A stretch of DNA of 64,000 nucleotides, from contig OY856412.1 in assembly GCA_963693085.1 (NCBI GenBank), positions 1,129,690,744 through 1,129,754,743 of the forward strand. Reading direction: 5' to 3'. The notes under the pieces are model-generated. The model made no database searches, was not told where the DNA came from, and was given only the letters and a program-made list of their open reading frames with translations. Each line of letters begins with the position of its first letter. Position 1 is the stretch's first letter. This document shows, in pieces, positions 59,624 through 64,000 of this stretch. Origin of the DNA: Alisma plantago-aquatica. Taxonomy: Eukaryota > Streptophyta > Magnoliopsida > Alismatales > Alismataceae. The position numbers and the translations under genes are program-made.

Positions 59624-61189
59624 ATTATTATTGCAGTTTAATAAGATAAAACTGAATAGAGGAATCATAATTGTTTGACATCAGTTAATTCATTATCTAA
59701 CAGATTAGAACAATATTCTTATCTAAAGCATTGCAGGTATAACTTGATAGAGCAACATGTCACTTATTCATTAAGGAATATGAAGAACATGTATAACATT
59801 TATTCACTATAGAGTCATTACCACAACATAGACTCTCTTTAGGCTTAGATCATATATCTAATGCCTGGCATTATCATTGTGGAGTCATGACCTGTAGCCA
59901 TACTCTTTTCACAAAGTATTTTCATCTTAATCCCTCATCTCATCACGTACCTTTCCATTCCTTAACAAGTTCATAATCATGCTTATAGAATCGGGGTATT
60001 TGAACCCATAAGTCATTATAGGATACTTATTACCACTTATTAGGTAACTTAATACCTTCAGGTCATCTGACTAGGGACATTATAAATCTTGATACACAAA
60101 ATATCGCACATAGTACAAAAAGCTCAATGATTAAAACATCACATGGCACACACATGGCTCATTAATTTTTAGATTACTTCTTACTGAGCATCAAGCATAT
60201 GAAGGCTTATAAAGCCTATAAAACATTCTCAATATACAGAGTATCATAGCCCATACCTGGCTATACTCCTCATCTCATCATTCCTGCATGATTAGTATTC
60301 ATGATAACAATTATAATGCTTTCATATCGGCACCATACAACACCAAGTAATACCACTACTCCCTCTTTAGGGTTCATGGTTTCTCTTTCATATCAACACC
60401 CTGCATTAGGGTTTTCCATAAATGACCACTTAGGTTCTTAAGATCATATTATTAATGATCAGTCCTATGTCATTGCTTCTTACAACTATAACCCAAAATT
60501 GATAACATAAGTATTCAATCATACTTATTTATTCTCATCACTCATCATTAAATGAAATATTAAACACAAAGTATGAGTTTCTCTCTCATCTTTACCAGAA
60601 TATGATTGTATCATAGATTATTAGTTTAGATTAACCTTTTCATAAGGCATGATAGCCTACACTTATTAAAGTACATTACATCTCAATGTAACAATTGACA
60701 TGACACATTTCATGTGTCACTCATCCAGTTATACTGGACTTATAACACATCAAGGTATATCAGTATTGGGGTGTTGAATGTGATATCTATCATATCTTGA
60801 TGTATCACTTCCCTTAACACCTTTATCTTTCTTGAGTTCATCCACTTAACGTGTATTAGGGTATTCCCCATCCTAATACTTTATGCACTAGATCATCACA
60901 TTCATCATGCAATGTATTGGTCATAATTCACTTATTTAGAATATACAACCATTACCAATGATATGGACTCACCCTTATGTCATGAACTATTAATGTAAGG
61001 ATATCCATTATCAACCCCTCTAGATATTACATTTTTCAATACATTAATCATTATTCCATTATTAGGAATAGGATTTTCCATATTTATAGTTTGAGGTTCA
61101 CATAGCATCTTTCATATATTATATGGATTCCACATAGTATTACTCTTCTTTAGAGTTTCACATAACATTATTCTATATCAAAGTTTCAC

Positions 61190-61520
61190 CTAGTATTATG
61201 TGAAATTAGGATTTCACAACACATCACCCAATGATAGGGCTTCACATAGCATTAGTAGCACTACCCTATATTAGGGTTTCATACACCTTTACCCCATTTT
61301 AGGGTTAAGGTTTACCATTCACATCCAAGTAGGGTTTCTCACATCTTATTACTCAAATTAGGGTTAGGATGTACAATTCCCATTAAATTAGGGTTTCTCA
61401 CATTGTTACACTAAGTTAGGGTTACATCATCACCCTAGATTATGGTTTCACTCATCTTTTTCCCTCAATTAGGGTTTCCCATAGCCTTGTTCTAAATTAG
61501 GTTCAAGGTACATTAATCTT
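61190..61520 (-). repeat. Telobox-rich stretch in LTR D
   Basis: Several TTAGGGTTT motifs (AAACCCTAA on the minus strand) with about 30-60 bp spacing, mixed with CCCTAATTTAGGG-like inverted pairs. It occupies the place of the regular 28-bp array of LTR A but is much less regular. Confidence 0.7.
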
Positions 61521-61779
61521 TTCAATGAGGATTACATGATCTCATATTATGGTTCAAACCCTGACTACACATGTATTCATATTGAGAGGATTAGGGCTTA
61601 TTAAGTAAGCAATCATCTCTCCCATTGTATCTTCTTCTCATCCTCTCTAGGATGTTAAATACTCCAAGATCGATCTAGGTTAATTCTTCACTTAAGTACA
61701 CATAGATAGGGTTAACCTACATAATCACCATTGGTCAACATCATTAATAATCAAGTAGTTAATTGATCTTTGATCATAC

Positions 61780-62900
61780 TAGGTGTCCAAATGGTTTAAC
61801 CAATTTGAACCTCAAAAGGTCTTGGTCACTTAGACCTCAAACGGTCTTGGTCACTTAGACCTCAAATGGTCTTGACCAATTAAGTTCAAACAGTTTGAAA
61901 CCATTTAGCAAAGTTGGTGCTTGAAACCGTTTAGACCAATCATATAGAAACCAAATGAACTTGGGTCTCCAAATGGTTTGAGAGAGTTTGGTCTCAAACG
62001 GTCTTGAGACTGTTTGGACTCAAACGGTCTTCAGACTGTTTGGTCCAAACCCTCTCAAAACTGAATGGACCAAAAAGGGTCTTCAACACTTAATCGATTC
62101 AAGGTTCCAATCCATGAACCAACTATCAATTGGACCACTAATTTATTCTTCAATTGAACCACTGAATCACCCTTCAAGTGGACCTTCAATTAGGGTTTTG
62201 AACCCAATTGAACTAGGGTTGGTAATCAAGAAACCATCACTTAGGGTTTTGAAACTGAGGAACCATCAATGGTTGACATTGTGGAACCTATTCAATTAAA
62301 ATCAGTGAACCATCATCATTACATGATATGACCTGACCCCAAATGGTCTTGAATGACCCCCAAATGGTCTTGAGGTCGTTTTGATGATCTCCAAATGGTA
62401 TTTATACCATTTGCCTCAAACCATCATTGAAATCTATGCCATTCACTTAGGGTTTGCATCATTGAATCAATCATCACTTAAGCTATTGATTGTAATGCAA
62501 TTTGATATCTTTGGGTCTTAAAATACTTAACCATACTCAACCCTAGATCTCCAAACGGTCTTGGTTGACGTCCAAACGGGCTTGAGACCATTTGGGTGAT
62601 TCCCAAACGGTTTTGAAACCGTTTGGGTCAATCAACCCAAAATATCATCTTAATCAATTGCAAAATTAGCACTTAGTCGATTGGGGTTTGATGATTGATG
62701 GTCCTTCAACTAGTGAATCCTTTGAAACTAATCAATTATAATTAATGGTTCATTAACCATAATCATCATCATCAAATCTCCAAATGGTCAACTGTGGTCA
62801 ACACTCTCAAACGGTTTTGAAACAATTTACTTCCAAACGGTTTGTAAAACCATTTACTCCCAAACGGTTTGTGAAACCGATTGAGCACATATATGGAAAC
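61780..62900 (-). repeat. Array of near-palindromic AAACGGTCT/AGACCGTTT motifs in LTR D
   Basis: The homologue of 5141-6080. Clear hairpins are CAAACGGTCTTGAGACTGTT at 61995 and CCAAACGGTTTTGAAACCGT at 62603. Many single arms occur between them, several with ACGG changed to ATGG. Confidence 0.85.
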
Positions 62901-64000
62901 TGTTTGGTCTAGCATTTTCTTGGAAAACGTGTCCAAGATGATGTCATCATCATCTTCCTTTGTACATCCAAGAATTACTGCCATTTTCATGGAAATTGCA
63001 GCAATGAATCAAAGGAGCTCAAACTAGAACAAAATGAACAACAAATTATAGAGAATTGAATGCAATATCAATGTTTAAGGGTTAAAGTTATATAACCCAC
63101 CTTATAATCTGATTTCCAAGCTCCAAGCTCCACATTATTTAATGGTGGATGAGCTCTAGCAACTGCCCAAGGTCTGTTCTTAAGCTTTTGGATGAAAAAG
63201 TTGGCTACAGTTGGAAATCGAGTGAAGAAAACAAAGAATCAAGCATTGATTTTGGGTTTTCACATTGAAACCAAGGTGGAAGATGATCAAAAGCTTACCA
63301 ACAGGTTAGAGTCATCCTTCTCCTGCTCCTGAGTTCTCTCGTGGTCGACCAAGGCAAGATGAGAAACGAAATTCCAAGAAAAATCCTTAAGTGGATAGGA
63401 AAAGAGATATGTATAAGGAATTTCCAAGGAAAGAGAAAATGGAATTAATTCCTTTATTTCCAAAATTATTTCCACCACTTCCCCCTCAATTCCTTGGCCA
63501 GGAATCCACCTTCATTATCTTACAAAACCTATTCATTATCCAAGATTGAAAGGAAAAGGAATTAAGCACCTTAATGAATTTTATACTAATATCCAACTTT
63601 TAGTGGATATTATGTTTTATTATGTTAATGTGAGTGGGCTTCCACTCAACCAAGATCTTTTCGAGCCATGGCAAGGCACAATCTCTTAAAAAACTTTGAA
63701 AATTCATCCCTCAACTTTTGGTTGAAGGGCTCCTCAATTAATATATTTCTTTTTGCATTAAATTGAATTAAAGTTCCATTTATGCTCAAATCTTGATTAT
63801 TTTAATATCAAGATTATCTCTCCGACAAGATAATTCAAATGAGGAGCCCCTCTCATTTTCTTTGCTCTAATTGATGCTAAGAAGCATAAGGGACCCTCTA
63901 GAGGTGGTATTTTTCATATTGAACCCTAGGTTTTGGGTAAATTGCACATTACACCAAAACTAGGTTTTAATGCTCAAATATTGTCCAACAAGCTCTATCT

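Larger units (their letters stand above)
59099..64000 (-). mobile_element. Giant LTR D, inverted relative of LTR A (start beyond the window)
   Basis: Read on the minus strand it follows LTR A from about its position 320 to its end: the TTTTGGTGTAATGTGCAATT section (63950), the ACGGTC array (62900-61780), TTAGGGTTT-rich sequence (61520-61190), the conserved block (59623-59541) and the end GTGAGTTGGATTCTACA at 59099. The 36-bp minisatellite of A is absent. The sequence beyond the end is LTR C and not a primer site, so D is a 3' LTR or solo LTR. GTACG (59094-59098) is the predicted target duplication. Confidence 0.82.

Overview
The window looks like intergenic, transposon-filled nuclear DNA from a flowering plant with a large genome. 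The evidence is intron-containing En/Spm (CACTA) transposase genes, Ty3/gypsy and Ty1/copia LTR retrotransposons with plant-type primer sites, a Helitron-like element, AT-rich sequence and no intact host gene. I cannot name the species. No open reading frame here looks like a complete functional protein; every recognisable coding region carries stops, frameshifts, deletions or insertions.

Layout. Positions 1-9096 hold a Ty3/gypsy element (called A here). It has the tail of its 5' LTR, a Met-type primer site, a gag gene with one in-frame stop, about 1.4 kb of non-coding interior, and a 3' LTR of about 5.4 kb full of internal repeats. A sits in the LTR of a related element (B, 9097-11560). B sits in the gag gene of a Tat/Athila-like element on the minus strand (about 11561-15700). 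A CACTA element of about 16.5 kb on the minus strand follows (16421-32902, 3-bp target duplication CTT). It has two broken genes, TNPD-like and TNPA-like. TNPD is split by a 6.8-kb Ty3/gypsy element (G, 22372-29138, 5-bp duplication ATAAC) whose ends form a perfect 51-bp inverted repeat instead of two normal LTRs. Next come unassigned sequence, a 301-bp Helitron-like element (34378-34678), a tandem duplication and a 5S-rRNA-derived segment. A gag-only Ty1/copia element (F, 38190-47275, minus) is followed by about 5 kb of unassigned AT-rich DNA. The right end holds another giant Ty3 LTR (C, from 52454). C is interrupted by a copia solo LTR of the F family (E, 56144-58389, duplication CCTCC) and by an inverted copy of the A-type LTR (D, 59099 to the window end).

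Two points stand out. Short CpG-containing palindromic or near-palindromic motifs form arrays in LTRs of at least four unrelated retrotransposon families, each family with its own motif. In the related giant LTRs of A and C the arrays start at almost the same LTR coordinate but use different motifs. Also, elements A and F, from different superfamilies, each keep a recognisable gag and show no recognisable pol. The order of insertion read from nesting is: Tat-like element before B before A; CACTA before G; C before D and E.
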